Shown: positions 27,601 to 37,900 of the stretch, one piece after another
Layout: each line of letters opens with the position of its first letter
How positions within the stretch are numbered: the first letter of the stretch is position 1
Assembly: GCA_018432315.1 (NCBI GenBank)
Contig: JAHDLB010000042.1
Span: 1 to 64,000, forward strand
Direction of reading: 5' to 3'
DNA: 64,000 nt
Source of the DNA: Anaerolineae bacterium
GTDB taxonomy: Bacteria > Chloroflexota > Anaerolineae > Aggregatilineales > Aggregatilineaceae
The notes under the pieces: generated by a model
What the model saw: only the letters and a program-made list of their open reading frames with translations
What the model was told of the DNA's origin: nothing
Databases searched by the model: none
Position numbers and translations under genes: made by a program

Positions 27601-30600
27601 GGCCGCGTCTTGCAGATCGTCGCGCGCCTGATCGGTCATCACGCCGCGAAACGTGAGCTGCCGCTGGAAGTGGTCGTAGGCGATCCGGTCGGTGACGGCC
27701 AGGATGTCGGCCTGCAGCTCCGGTTGGTCGTGGGTGTACGATCCGACGCTGTACACCGACGTATCGTTGACCAGGCCGAAGAACGTGTCGGCCACGTCGT
27801 TGCCGTAAACCAGCGCCATCTTGCCGCGCGCGATCTCGCCGGTCGGGTCGTCCTCGACGACGTGCTCGCCCTCGATTCGCGCCAGATCGTCACGGATCGT
27901 CCGGGCGAAGGCGCGCACGCTCGCCGCGTCCGGCGACGCGTTGCCGGTCAGGTCGTCGTGGCGCAGCAGGTAGAGCAGGCGGCTGATCTTGAACGGCGAT
28001 TCCTTGATGGCCTGGGCCAGTTGGACGAAACGCAGCGCCGCCGGGTGGGGTGGGTCCGGCGCGGCGAAGGGGTCCAGGCCGGACAGCGCCACCAGCGCCA
28101 GCAGCTCGCGCACGCTCAGCCGCAGCTTGCGCGCCAGGTGCCCGCGCCGGAACACCCGGCTGATCGCATCCAGGGTGAGGGGCGTCGTGTCGTCGAAACC
28201 GAGGTCGTCCACGATCAGCGCGTATTCGTCCTGGGTCAGGTTGAACGCGGCCCGCAGCGCCCCGGCGTGGGCGGCCAGCGTTTCCGCCGGGTCGGTCAGG
28301 ACGTTCCCGAAGCCGTCCTCGCGGAAGACGTCATCCTGCTTCAGGATGGCCGGGTTGAGGAACATCTGGCGGTAGAGCGAGCCGGTCGCGTGCGCGTCGA
28401 TGGGCGCCCACAGCGCGAGCAGCGCGGGCAGGTCGCGCCCGGCCCGCAGGTTGAGCGCGTCCATGACGTTCAGCGCCGCCGCCAACCGGGGCAGCAGGAC
28501 GGCGAAACCGGCATCCAGCTTGGCGATGCGCGCGGCCTCGTCATCGCCAGGATCGGGCGCCTGGGCGGCGGGCCACAGCGCGGCGATAGCCCGGTCGGTG
28601 AGGTCGATGGACCAGCCCAGTTTGCGCCACAGCCGGATGAAGCGGAGCAGCTTCAAAAACTCGCTGGGGCGCAGGCGGTTGGCGTCGAAGTCGGGCAGCG
28701 CGTAACGGAATTCGAACTGGTCGAAGCTGCAAATGTCCTCGCTGCCGGACGGGTCCGCCAGGACGATCAGGCCCATGATGGCGTCGAAGCCGTCGGTAAT
28801 CCACTGCGCCACATCCCCGCCGTAGGGGGATTCGTCCAAATCGGCGGGCAGCAGATTGCGAAAATCCGCCTCGCTGAGCGCGCCGCTATGAAAGGCGTGA
28901 ATCGCCGCGAAGTCGACGCCCAGCCGCTCCAACCTGGGGATCAGGTGGCTGTGCGGGTTGATAAAGCGGGTGCGCGTGATCTCGATGGCTTCTTCGTAGG
29001 TGATGCCGACCGCCCGCGTGAAGGCTTTGACGTTGGACAGATCGGCCACCAGCGCGGCCTCGGAGACGGTCGCCGGGTCCTCGCCGTACAGCGCCTGGAG
29101 GGGCGGCGTGCTGTCGGTCAGGATCGCGGCTTCCTGCCGCGAGAATCCCAGCCGCTCGATCAGGATGTCCTCCCAGCCGTAGGCCGGGTCGTCGGGGCCG
29201 GCGGCGCGGGTGAGGGCGTCGTCCTGGCGCAGGGCTTCCATCGCGGCGTGGAGCGGAATGTCGAAATGGGCGAAGTAGCGGCGCAGCGCCTCCAGCGGCT
29301 GGTGGAACGGCAGCGGCAGCGGGAACAGCTCGCTTTGCAGGTGCGCGTAGGCGGCATCGTTCACGAACTGGGGATTCGCCAGCAGGTCCGCAGTGGTGAC
29401 GCCGTCCTCGACGTTGAACCCGGTGAAGTTCTCCAGCGAGAACGTCCCGTTGGCGATGCCGTTGGCAACGAAGTATTCGAGAATCTCGTTCACCAGATCG
29501 ATGTAGGGCAGGACGGTGTTGGTGTTTTCACAGCTAAGCTGGATGTGGGCGATGTCGGGACGGCGCCCCAGCAGGACGTCGATCGGGTTCTCCTTCTCGT
29601 AGCTGGGAGGCAGTTCTACACCCGCGCTGTTGAAGCGCCGCAGGTCGATGAATTGCAGCAGGTCGACCAGGTACGCCGCCGGGCTGAGCATCGACCGGCA
29701 GTGCTCGCACGCGCAATAATCCATCTCGCCGAACAGGCCCTCGAGCGTCGGGTAGGCGAGCACGCCCGTATCGTCGGGATCGGCGAACGCGTCGGATGCG
29801 AGGACGTACATCTGGGGCGCGCTCTGCTGGACGAGATAGGTGCTCATCAGGTTCAATACCGTGTGGTGGACCTGGTGCGCCTTGGCATAGGTGACGTGCG
29901 CGATCGTCTCGCCGCCCAGGTCGCCCGCGAACAACTGCACGAATTCGCCCTCGGTGTACTGGATGGCGGCATAGGCCGAGTCGATGTTGTGCTGGAGCAG
30001 GGTCGCCATGGCGTCGTCGGACGGGCTGAACTGGTACACGCGCTGCAACTGCTTGACCGCGCCCAGCGTCGCGTCGTCCAGCGCCAGATCGTGCTGCTGC
30101 AGGTACAGCTCCACCGGCTGCACGCCCAGCTCGAACTGTCCCTGGTGCTCGCCGAGAAACTGCACAACCGCGCTCTTGACCTGCTGGCCGGCGTGCAGGG
30201 GGATCGCGTCGTGGTCCACCATGTCGGCCACGACGGCGGTCGGATAGCTCAGCCGGAGCTGGTTCGCCATGACGTCCGCGTAATTGGCGCGTTTGGCTTC
30301 CGGGGTGTCGCCGGGGATCTCGTCCGGGATCGCCACGTTGCCATCCAGCAGTTCTTGCCAGCGGTCGGGCCGGTAGAGGCCCTGGCTCACCAGGTCGAGC
30401 GGGGTGCTGAGGTCGGCGGCCTGGTGCAGCCGTCCCACGAGCGCCGCGTTGTTGACCGTCAGCAGGCTGAGCTGCCCGTCGAGCTGGAGCCGCTGGGCCG
30501 CCGCCTCGCCGAGCTCGTCGCCCACGCGCTGCCAGAAACGGCCCAGGTCGTCGCGGTGCTCGTAATACAGCCGCGAAAAGCGCTCTTTCTGCCCGGCGTC

Positions 30601-31857
30601 GTCTCCCAGCGACACGCTGAGCAGGTCGTTCAGCGACGACACGCCGACCGCGGCGGGCGCCTCCAACAGGCGGCGGGCGCTCTCGGCGGCGAAGCGCTCG
30701 ACCGTTTCGGGGATCCGGTCGGCCAGATCAGGCGGGATGATGTCCTGCTCGACGGCGCGCTGCCACAGCGTCCCCACCGTTTCGGGCGCCACGCGGCCCA
30801 ACACGTCCGCGTTGGCGGGCAGCCCGGCGCGGAACAGCGCGTAATAGAATTCCGGCGCGATGTCGGTCTGCGCGCTGAACTGCTCCGACAGGGCGGCCAT
30901 CGCCACCATGCGTGCATCCCAGCCGGTTTTGTTCGCCAGATAGGTGATATCCTGGCGCTGGTCGTCTTCCTGAAGGGCGGCCAGCGAGTCGGGGACGTGG
31001 GCGCGCACGGCGCCGGTCAGCCGCGCGAACTCCGCCGCGCGGGGCAGTTGGCCGGAGGGCACCTGCACATCGATGATCGCCGGGCTGCCCGCGTCATAGC
31101 GCACGTCCGAGAGGGCCAGCGGCCCGTCGCCGCCCTCGGGCGCGAAGACCTGCACCTGCAGATCGGCGCGATCCTTGCCGCGCTCGCGCAGGGCGGCGGG
31201 CTCGTACGCGATCTCGTACGCGCCTCCCGCGCCGCTGGTCGCCTCGCCCAGGATCGCGTCCTGGCCGATGTTCTTGTCCACCGCGACGACCCGCAGATCG
31301 GGCAGGCCGGACTGCGCCTCGCTGACCACGCGCCCGCGCACGATCAGCCGGTCATCCTGGCCCTCGCCCAGCCGGGCCTCCAGCTCGCGGATGCGGGCCG
31401 CGGCCTGGGCCAGCGCGCGCTCCAGTTCGGCCACGCGTCCCGCCGAAGCCGTCGCCTCGGCCTTGAGCTGTTCGTGGGCAGCGGACAGCGCGTCGAGCGT
31501 CTCTTTCAGGCGGCGGGCCTCGCGGCGCAGCGTCACGTTGTCGCGCGCCAGGGTGGCGAGCTGTTTGTGAAGCGCCGCCACCAGATCGGCCAGTTGGTCG
31601 AGCGCCTTCTCGACCGGCACCCGCTCGCCGATCATCCCGTTGATCTGCCGCGCGGTCCGTTCATCAACGAGGCCCGTCGGGTCGAGATTGAACTGCTGCT
31701 GGAAGCGCATCACGGCGCGCTGGGTGCCTTCGCCGAAAAAGTTCTTCAACTGCTCGTCGTTGGGCACGTCCAGCCCCAGCAGGCCCAGCTCAAATTGCAG
31801 CAGGCGGACGTCTGCTCCTTGCATTTCGAGTTTGAGTTCGCGTCCTTGCAGGCGCAT
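24637..31857 (-). CDS. Tc toxin subunit A, N-terminal half with peptidoglycan-binding leader
   Basis: 2406 aa. Order of parts: residues 11-75 a peptidoglycan-binding type 1 domain (GADVRLLQFELGLLG, GTQRAVMRFQQQFNLDPTG, VDERTARQI); 84-165 a coiled coil; about 170-265 a beta domain of the transthyretin/carboxypeptidase-regulatory kind (RLIVRGRVVSEAQSGLPDL); 300-1500 the alpha-helical TcA shell with the diagnostic CRSMLSPAAYLVDLLQF at 720-736; 1540-1660 a small beta domain resembling a PA14-like sugar-binding fold; 1670-2400 the neuraminidase-like and flanking region (KVFLFPENWLEPELRDNKS, FFKDLEGELLQ). TcA forms the bell-shaped pentamer that binds a target and injects the cargo. AAGGAG precedes the ATG. 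The chain stops before the pore region, which is supplied by the next gene. Receptor and target are unknown. Confidence 0.92.
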   Translation of the reverse strand: MRLQGRELKLEMQGADVRLLQFELGLLGLDVPNDEQLKNFFGEGTQRAVMRFQQQFNLDPTGLVDERTARQINGMIGERVPVEKALDQLADLVAALHKQLATLARDNVTLRREARRLKETLDALSAAHEQLKAEATASAGRVAELERALAQAAARIRELEARLGEGQDDRLIVRGRVVSEAQSGLPDLRVVAVDKNIGQDAILGEATSGAGGAYEIAYEPAALRERGKDRADLQVQVFAPEGGDGPLALSDVRYDAGSPAIIDVQVPSGQLPRAAEFARLTGAVRAHVPDSLAALQEDDQRQDITYLANKTGWDARMVAMAALSEQFSAQTDIAPEFYYALFRAGLPANADVLGRVAPETVGTLWQRAVEQDIIPPDLADRIPETVERFAAESARRLLEAPAAVGVSSLNDLLSVSLGDDAGQKERFSRLYYEHRDDLGRFWQRVGDELGEAAAQRLQLDGQLSLLTVNNAALVGRLHQAADLSTPLDLVSQGLYRPDRWQELLDGNVAIPDEIPGDTPEAKRANYADVMANQLRLSYPTAVVADMVDHDAIPLHAGQQVKSAVVQFLGEHQGQFELGVQPVELYLQQHDLALDDATLGAVKQLQRVYQFSPSDDAMATLLQHNIDSAYAAIQYTEGEFVQLFAGDLGGETIAHVTYAKAHQVHHTVLNLMSTYLVQQSAPQMYVLASDAFADPDDTGVLAYPTLEGLFGEMDYCACEHCRSMLSPAAYLVDLLQFIDLRRFNSAGVELPPSYEKENPIDVLLGRRPDIAHIQLSCENTNTVLPYIDLVNEILEYFVANGIANGTFSLENFTGFNVEDGVTTADLLANPQFVNDAAYAHLQSELFPLPLPFHQPLEALRRYFAHFDIPLHAAMEALRQDDALTRAAGPDDPAYGWEDILIERLGFSRQEAAILTDSTPPLQALYGEDPATVSEAALVADLSNVKAFTRAVGITYEEAIEITRTRFINPHSHLIPRLERLGVDFAAIHAFHSGALSEADFRNLLPADLDESPYGGDVAQWITDGFDAIMGLIVLADPSGSEDICSFDQFEFRYALPDFDANRLRPSEFLKLLRFIRLWRKLGWSIDLTDRAIAALWPAAQAPDPGDDEAARIAKLDAGFAVLLPRLAAALNVMDALNLRAGRDLPALLALWAPIDAHATGSLYRQMFLNPAILKQDDVFREDGFGNVLTDPAETLAAHAGALRAAFNLTQDEYALIVDDLGFDDTTPLTLDAISRVFRRGHLARKLRLSVRELLALVALSGLDPFAAPDPPHPAALRFVQLAQAIKESPFKISRLLYLLRHDDLTGNASPDAASVRAFARTIRDDLARIEGEHVVEDDPTGEIARGKMALVYGNDVADTFFGLVNDTSVYSVGSYTHDQPELQADILAVTDRIAYDHFQRQLTFRGVMTDQARDDLQDAASATDPFRAAVQALYDEARAQFRLFFDRFPDLEALYTAFATSPDPLEARMSALLADFLPALRRKLKRQAVRQIASGQIGAELALTDALLEQPDLLHAAADPADPLIADFLNVETSGASVDYFFADTAAGAPDLSSEAVPGIDYGPGQNTLPANPAGGGAAISGVWRAYLDVPDTGPYNLIVESEAGADVTLALDGAPVALAEADGVWQNQEPVALEAGRLVRLELTAQQVTGRLALKWESKGLARESIPARHLAPALYVDRFAAAYIRLLKALSIVEEFDLSAAEITALGAHPDTHIAGAGWLNALPVAPPDGAADGPALLAGFMAALDYHRLKTDLKIRDARLADVLADPAAVTGDGTSLLTWATGWAGDDVTALLARFGLALDDLGHLEHLLRLKRAFDVVKPVGIRAADLLASATNAATAATVRTLQGALRARYDASVWLDVVQPINDDLRAIQRDALVAFVLHRLKSSPATQHIDTPNKLFEFFLIDVEMDPCMRTSRIKQAISTVQLFIQRCLLNLEPEVASSSIKAKQWEWMKRYRVWEANRKVFLFPENWLEPELRDNKSPFFKDLEGELLQSDITDDAAAVALLHYLEKLDEVARLEICGMYLEENEAGTQADDIVHVIARTAGARRAYYYRRLDGGAWLPWEKVGVDIEDNPVVPVVWKGRLFLFWVSLRQEVPPGQSSPVGSADKSLTELTGADLSGSTKVRATATLYWSEYYNGKWQPPKTSDINRAQEIAEYNPATTIFDRRKLTLYTSTNSDGALLVNVTYIPQSHKAKQFKLYNTHSLPVLPGDESLGGGIIGGGIPWFTQARSFSTGNGPFSIEYFNPLAIVGDWEFSREVLGHALAYKVIEPRHPLADVFQAPFFFQDRRHVFYVRSAMSAIFVWDHTDVGVQVTPPVVAIPDVPPLVTKPGPWDLVLPEELDFPPMRLVPGVVDPSPVEHFLNQNVTINQAIATTGTVRYGDRIIGPGGSMLFDAADGLIR

Positions 31858-31905
31858 GGTCAGTCTCCTTGTGGTGTGTCACGCCCGGCCTGCCCGGCTG
31901 GGCGC

Positions 31906-34900
31906 TCAGAACGTGGGCCGGTCATAGGTCAGAACGATCACGCGGTCGTGGTATTTCTCCAGTTTGCCGGCGGCCTGCCCAGGCGTCGTCAGGTCGATGA
32001 TGTTGCCTTGCAGTGGGCCGCTGCTGAACCCGAAATCGGGCCGCAGCGAGCGCCCGCCGCCGGGCCGCGTCGGGAAGACGGTGCCGGATTGGTTGCGCGT
32101 GTCGACAATCATGCCGCTGAGCTGCGCGTCCGAGCGGATGGCCCGCCCCACGGCGCGCTCAATGGCGTTGCCGTACTGCGCGGCGAAGGCCCTGTGCTGC
32201 GGGTTGAGCAGGATGTTGATCTGCGCGTCCGACAGGCCGAGATTTTCCAGGTACTGGCGGTTGCCGTTGCGGATCGCGTTCGCCAGCCGCTGGTTCTGGG
32301 TCCGGACGTGGCCCTCCAGCCGCTGGACGATCTGCGCGGGCGACGACAGGGGCGCGGGCCGGGGCGTGGCGGTGCGCGGCGTGGTCTGCTGCCGCTGGCG
32401 CGGTTGGCGGCGCTGGCCCGTGCTCGATCCGCCCTCGCGGCGCGATGCGGGCCGGTCGGTGCGGGTGCTGCGCACGGTGGTCGTGGGGCGAGACGGCGGC
32501 GGCGCAACGGCCCGGTTCTGGGCGCGGGCCTGCGCTGCACCACCGGCGGCGGTGGCGAGACCGTCGAACGCCGCGCCGACGTCCGATCCTTCGTCGCCGC
32601 CCAGCCCGTAGCCGATGGCGCCGAATATGCCGCCGCGAATGTTGTCCAGCGTGCGCAACGCGCGCCGCGCCCGCTGCGCCTGCGACACGCGCTCGAAGTC
32701 GCGCCGCCGGCCCACGTAGCCCGTCCCGTCGGGCAGGGCCGCCAGAATGACCTCGTTGGGATCGGGCTCCTGCCACTGCGCGACCGGGAACGGGATGGGA
32801 ATGCGCGTCTGCTGCGACCACGTCGCCGCGGCGGCGTCGAACGCCTGCAAATAACGCTGGGGATCTTCGTAACAATAGCCCCGGTACCCGTATGGGCTGA
32901 GGAACCGGGTCACCAGGACGCCGTTCTCGGCGAGGAACTGCGCGAACTGTTCGGGGTCCCGTTGGCGCGCGACGATCATCTGGAGCATGAGCTCATTGGT
33001 GGTCGTGTCCAGCCCGTCGTCGTCCACGAACAACACCGGGTTGTTGTTCACGTAGCGGTAGAGGTTGGTGCCGTCGGCCAGCCCGGATGGATCGCAGGCG
33101 GTCCAGCGGCCCAGCCAGGGCGCGTAATAGCGCGCGCCGTAGTAATACAGGCCGGTTTCCTCGTCGCGCTCTTTGCCGGTGTAGCGGTAGCGGGCGGGGG
33201 TGTCGGTCTGGCTGCGGACGGCCTGGTAGGCGGTGCCGCCGTAAGGATAGTATTCCTCGTAGCGGATGATGCGCGCGTCGCCGTCGAGTTCCACGCTGGC
33301 CGATCCCAGGTGGTTGCCCATCTGGTAGCGGACCAGTTGGGCCGGGGCGTCGTCGGCGCCGGCGGTGCGCGTTTCCACCAGCGCCACGCGCTGCGCGCTG
33401 TCCATGATGTGCAGCGTTTCGCGCTCCAGCGTCACGGTGCTCCCGTCGCCGCCATATTCCCGGTAAATCTCGAACCCGTTCAGGTAGATGCGCTCGGCCC
33501 GGCGGGTAGGCGTCTGGCCGGGCGCGGCCTGCCGCTCGGTCACTTTGCGGACGCGCTCCCCGCCGGAGTCGTAGACGTAATACGTCGTTTCGGGCGTGCC
33601 GCCGTTGGTGACGACCTGCTGGGCGGTCGCGCTCAGGCGGTCGTGCGCATCCCAGCGCATCACGGGCAGGTGCGGCATGGCGGTCATGTTGCCCTGGGCG
33701 TCGTACTCGTAGCGCGCGCTGAAAGGCCCCAGCGGATCGTCGCCCGGCAGGCTGGTGGCGCTCAGCCGGTTGTTGACCTGCCCCGGCTCGATCAGGCTCG
33801 GCTCGGCGTAGGCATAGCGGCGCGTCCAGCTTCCGCTCTCCGCCTGGTGGACCAGCCGCAGGATGTTGCCGACCGCGTCGTACTCGAACTGCTCGGTGTA
33901 GGTCCCGACCGCGTTTCCGTCGCCGGGATGGGGCAGGCCGCGCCGGGGCGCGTCGTGGTGGCCCGGCTGGCCGGGCGGCGCGAGGGCGTTCCCCGCCAGG
34001 CCGAGATGCTCGCGGCCCGTGGCCTGCACCAGCCGGTACAGCGGGTCGTAGGTGTAGCTCGCGCTCGGCTCCACGCGCCGGTTGCGGAAGAACACGGCGT
34101 TCTGGGTGTCGGCGTCGTCCTGGATGTGCGTGATGTTGCCGACCGGGTCGTAGGTGTAGCGCAGGTCCTGCACAGTGCGCTCGTCCGCCGCGAACGAGTC
34201 GGGCCGGGCGGTGACCAGCCGGGTGAGGCGGTACGTTTCGGGATCGAAGCTGTGGGTGGTGACCGTTCCGTTGCCGTAGGCGATGCGCTCGCGCTGGCCT
34301 TTGGCGTTGTAGTCGATGTTGGTCACGGCGTGCAGATCGGCGGTGGCCGGATCCAGCGGCGCGGCGGGCGCGGCACCCTGCCGCAGCCACACGTCGACCT
34401 GTTTCAGCAGGTTGGACTCGTTGTAGACCGGCTGCACCACCGAGGGGCGGGTCGCCCCGCCATGAGGCGTGACCAGCATCACGGGCCGGTTGAGCGCATC
34501 GTAGCGCGCGCGGTTCACGAAAACGGCGTCCGGGTCCAGGGCCGGCGCGGCGGCGGCAGCGATGGCGTCCGGATCGGCCAGCTCGGCCAGTGCGGACCAG
34601 TCCGGCGCGTGCTGCACGGCCCGCGCAAGCTGGCGGCTGCTCTCGACCAGGTTGCCCTTGCCGTCGTAGCGCTCGTTGGTGAGGACGCCCGCGCTGTCGT
34701 AGTGGCGGAAAAGCTGCCCGCGCAGGTTGCGCCCCGCGTCGGGATGCGCCTCGCCGTAGATCAACCGCTCGGCCACGGTCGCCGCCCCGCCGCCGCGCTG
34801 CACGATCTGGTGCGTGGGGCGTTGGAGCGCGTCGTAGCGCGTGCTGAACACCCCCCCGTGCGCGTCCCACAGGCGCACTGGCTTCCCGACGATGTTGAGC

Positions 34901-37900
34901 AGCACCCGGCGCTCGCCCGCGTCCATGCTCACCTGCACGATCTGGTTGCCGAGCAGGTCGTAGCCGCCGGTGAACTGCGTCCCGCCCGCCGGACCCGGCA
35001 CGCGCAGCATGTACTCCATTACGCGCCTGCCGTGCGCGTCCACGACGGCCAGCGGCTTGCCTTCCACGTCCAGGATCAGGCGCGCCGCGTTGCGCGTGCC
35101 GCCGCCCGCGTCGGCGATGGTCAGCACGGCGCGTCCCAGCGCGTCGAAGCAGACGACGTTCGGCGTGTCCGCGTGGGCTGCCGTCTGGGCGGCGGCGGCC
35201 TGCTCGGCAGCGCCCAACGCGCCCCCGATGCGCTGGTCGTGCCAGGACGGCAGATACGCGTCGTCGGGCAGGCGGCGGAAGAAATCACCCACGTCCGGGT
35301 CGACGGATGGATCGGCCACCAGCGCCATGTCGTTGGCGTCCCAGGTCGTCTGGCGCCACGCGTCGAAGAGGACCTTCTCGACGGTGTGATTGGGGTGCAG
35401 CGTGGCGACCACGCGCCCCAACGGGTCGTAGAACAGGATCGGGCTGACGCCCTCGGCGCGTGCGAATTCGAAGCGGTGCGTGGCGGTGAAAAACGGCTCG
35501 TACTCGCGGACCGGCAGGCCCTTGTTGTTGTAGATCGTCCAGCCGGTGCCCAGCCAGCGCGGCGCGACGTCCGGGCCACCGGGGGCCAGCGGCCCCGGCT
35601 CGGCCTGGAGCTTCTGCTGAATCTCGCGCCCGAAGCCGTCCGAGTACGAAAACGCGTGCTGGAAGCGGGGCGGCTGGCCGGGCGGGGAGTCGGCGACGTG
35701 CGTCTCGCGCGCCAGCGTATACGCCACGGCGGGGCGCGGCTGGGGATCGTCGCGGGTGCGGAAGTACGCTCGCACGTCGTAGAGCGTGCGCGTGCTGGCA
35801 TCCTGCACGATCGCGCCCGGATCGGCCAGCGGGTCGTCGAGGTGCGCCCGCCGGACCGCTTCGGGCAGATCGGCGGTGAAGCCCGCCAGGCTGTCGCCCG
35901 TGCTGGCGCCCGCCTTGCCCATCAGCGCCGTGCCGGTCACCAGCCCCAGCGCGTTGAACGCGGCGGCGGAGCGGTTGCCGTTGGCGTCGGTGATCAGCGC
36001 CGCCTGGAGGGTGCGGTAATCGTTGCCATTGGTGATCGCGCCCGTCGCCGGGTCGCGCTCGCCCGCCGTGACCCGGTTGCCGACCGGGTCGATTGTCTCC
36101 AGCGGCAGCAGGTCGTAATCGTCGTAACGCGCCGTCGCCATCGCGCCGAACGGGTCGCGGAACCGGTGGGGCAGGAAGAAATGCTGCCGCGCGAATGCCA
36201 GCTCCTCGGCGGGGGAATCGGCGGCGCCCGGCGACAGGAACACGCGCCCCGCCGGGATCCACCAGTGGGCGTCCCCTTCGCTGTGGACGTAACCGGCCTC
36301 GGTTTGCAGCAGGTCGTCGGTCACGCGGTCGGCGTACACCTGCGCGACGAGATCGTCTGTCAGCGCGAGCTGGTAGCCTTCGCCGGGCAGCGCCCGCGCC
36401 TCGAGCGTTCCGAGCGGCAGCAGCCCGGTCAGGTCGTCGCGCCGGTACAGCATTCGGGTGTGTTCCACCAGCCGCCGGTACGGGTGCGCCTCCGTGGCGC
36501 TGGCGGCCAGCACGTCGCTGTAGGGGACGTCGTGGCTCCCGTCACCTGCTGCGGCCACCGCCGCGATCAGCTCGTCGAACCGGAACAGGTTCGTCACGCC
36601 CGGCAGCGCGGCGGCGGGCGCGGTGTTGAGCAGCTCGTAGGTCCGCGTTTCGCACTTGGCGGGTGCCCGGTAGGCGTCGCCGGTCGAGATGGCGTTAGTG
36701 TAGCCGTGCTCAGTCAGCGTGATCAGCGGCTGGCTCTGCTTGGCGTGATCGTCGCTGGTCAGCAGCGGATCGGGATCGGCATAGCGCCGCCCGTAGCTGA
36801 TGGCAACGGCCTGCCGCACGTTGCCGAAGTCGTCCACGTCCAGTGTGACGGCGTGCGTGACGCGCGGATCGGCCACCGCCTCGCCCTCGACGTCGAACAG
36901 CGTCCGCTCATAGTGAAAATCCACCACCTCGCGCGGGTGAACCAGGTACACGCCCGGCTGATCGCCACGCCGCGGCTGCAAGCGGCGCACGGCGTAGGTC
37001 CGCTCGGAGACGGTATACGGGCGCCCGGCGCGCTCGGTGCCGTCCAGGGCGTAGACCTCCTGGCGCAGCACGGATCCCTTGAGCGCGCGGCAGGCGTCGC
37101 GCACGTCGCCGGCGTCCAGGTCGGGCGGCAGGAGGGTGTCCGGCAACAGCATGGCGGCGCGCTGGCCCTCGGTCAGCCCTGGCTCGCGGTAATACTCCGT
37201 CTCGAACTGGCGGCTGATCGCCGCGCCGCGCCGGAATGCGCCGGTGTGAATCCACGTCCGCGTGAGCACGGGCGGGATGTGCGACGCGGCCTCGACGTTA
37301 TCCCCCGCCGGGAAGGCGTCGCTGTCCGACAGCGCGGCGAATTCCTCGGTATCCCACTGCTCGACCATGCCGAACCCGCGAAACTCGCGCTCGACGCCGT
37401 CGAAAAACCCGTGATGGTAGGCGAAGCGCGACACGAAACGGTTGCGGCTGATGCGGTCGTAGGTTTCCATCCGCTCGACGACGTGGACCGGGAAGGGCAG
37501 CGGCGTGACCCACGGGCGGCCTGCCGCCGCGTCGGCCAGGTAAAACTGCGTGGACGGCGCGTAGGTGATGCGCGTCTCGGAGCCCAGGTTGTTCCTGACG
37601 CCGACCAGCAGGTGCGGTTTGGTGCCGTCCATCAGGTCGACGTAGCGCAGCGGGCGGCGCGCATCGCCGGGCAGGGGCGACGACCACACCAGGCACCCGG
37701 TCCCGCGCCCCAGCAGGTCCACGACCTGGACGGATGCCAGATGGTCTACCGCCGGGAACTGGTCCAGCAGCGCGCCAGGGCTCCAACTGTTCCCCGCGCG
37801 GTTGAAATACACGTGAACGCCGTCCACGTCCAGGTAGATCAGGTCGGCGGTGCCGGAGCCGTCCACGTCGGCCAGCCGGACGCGCCGCTGGTCGAGCAGT

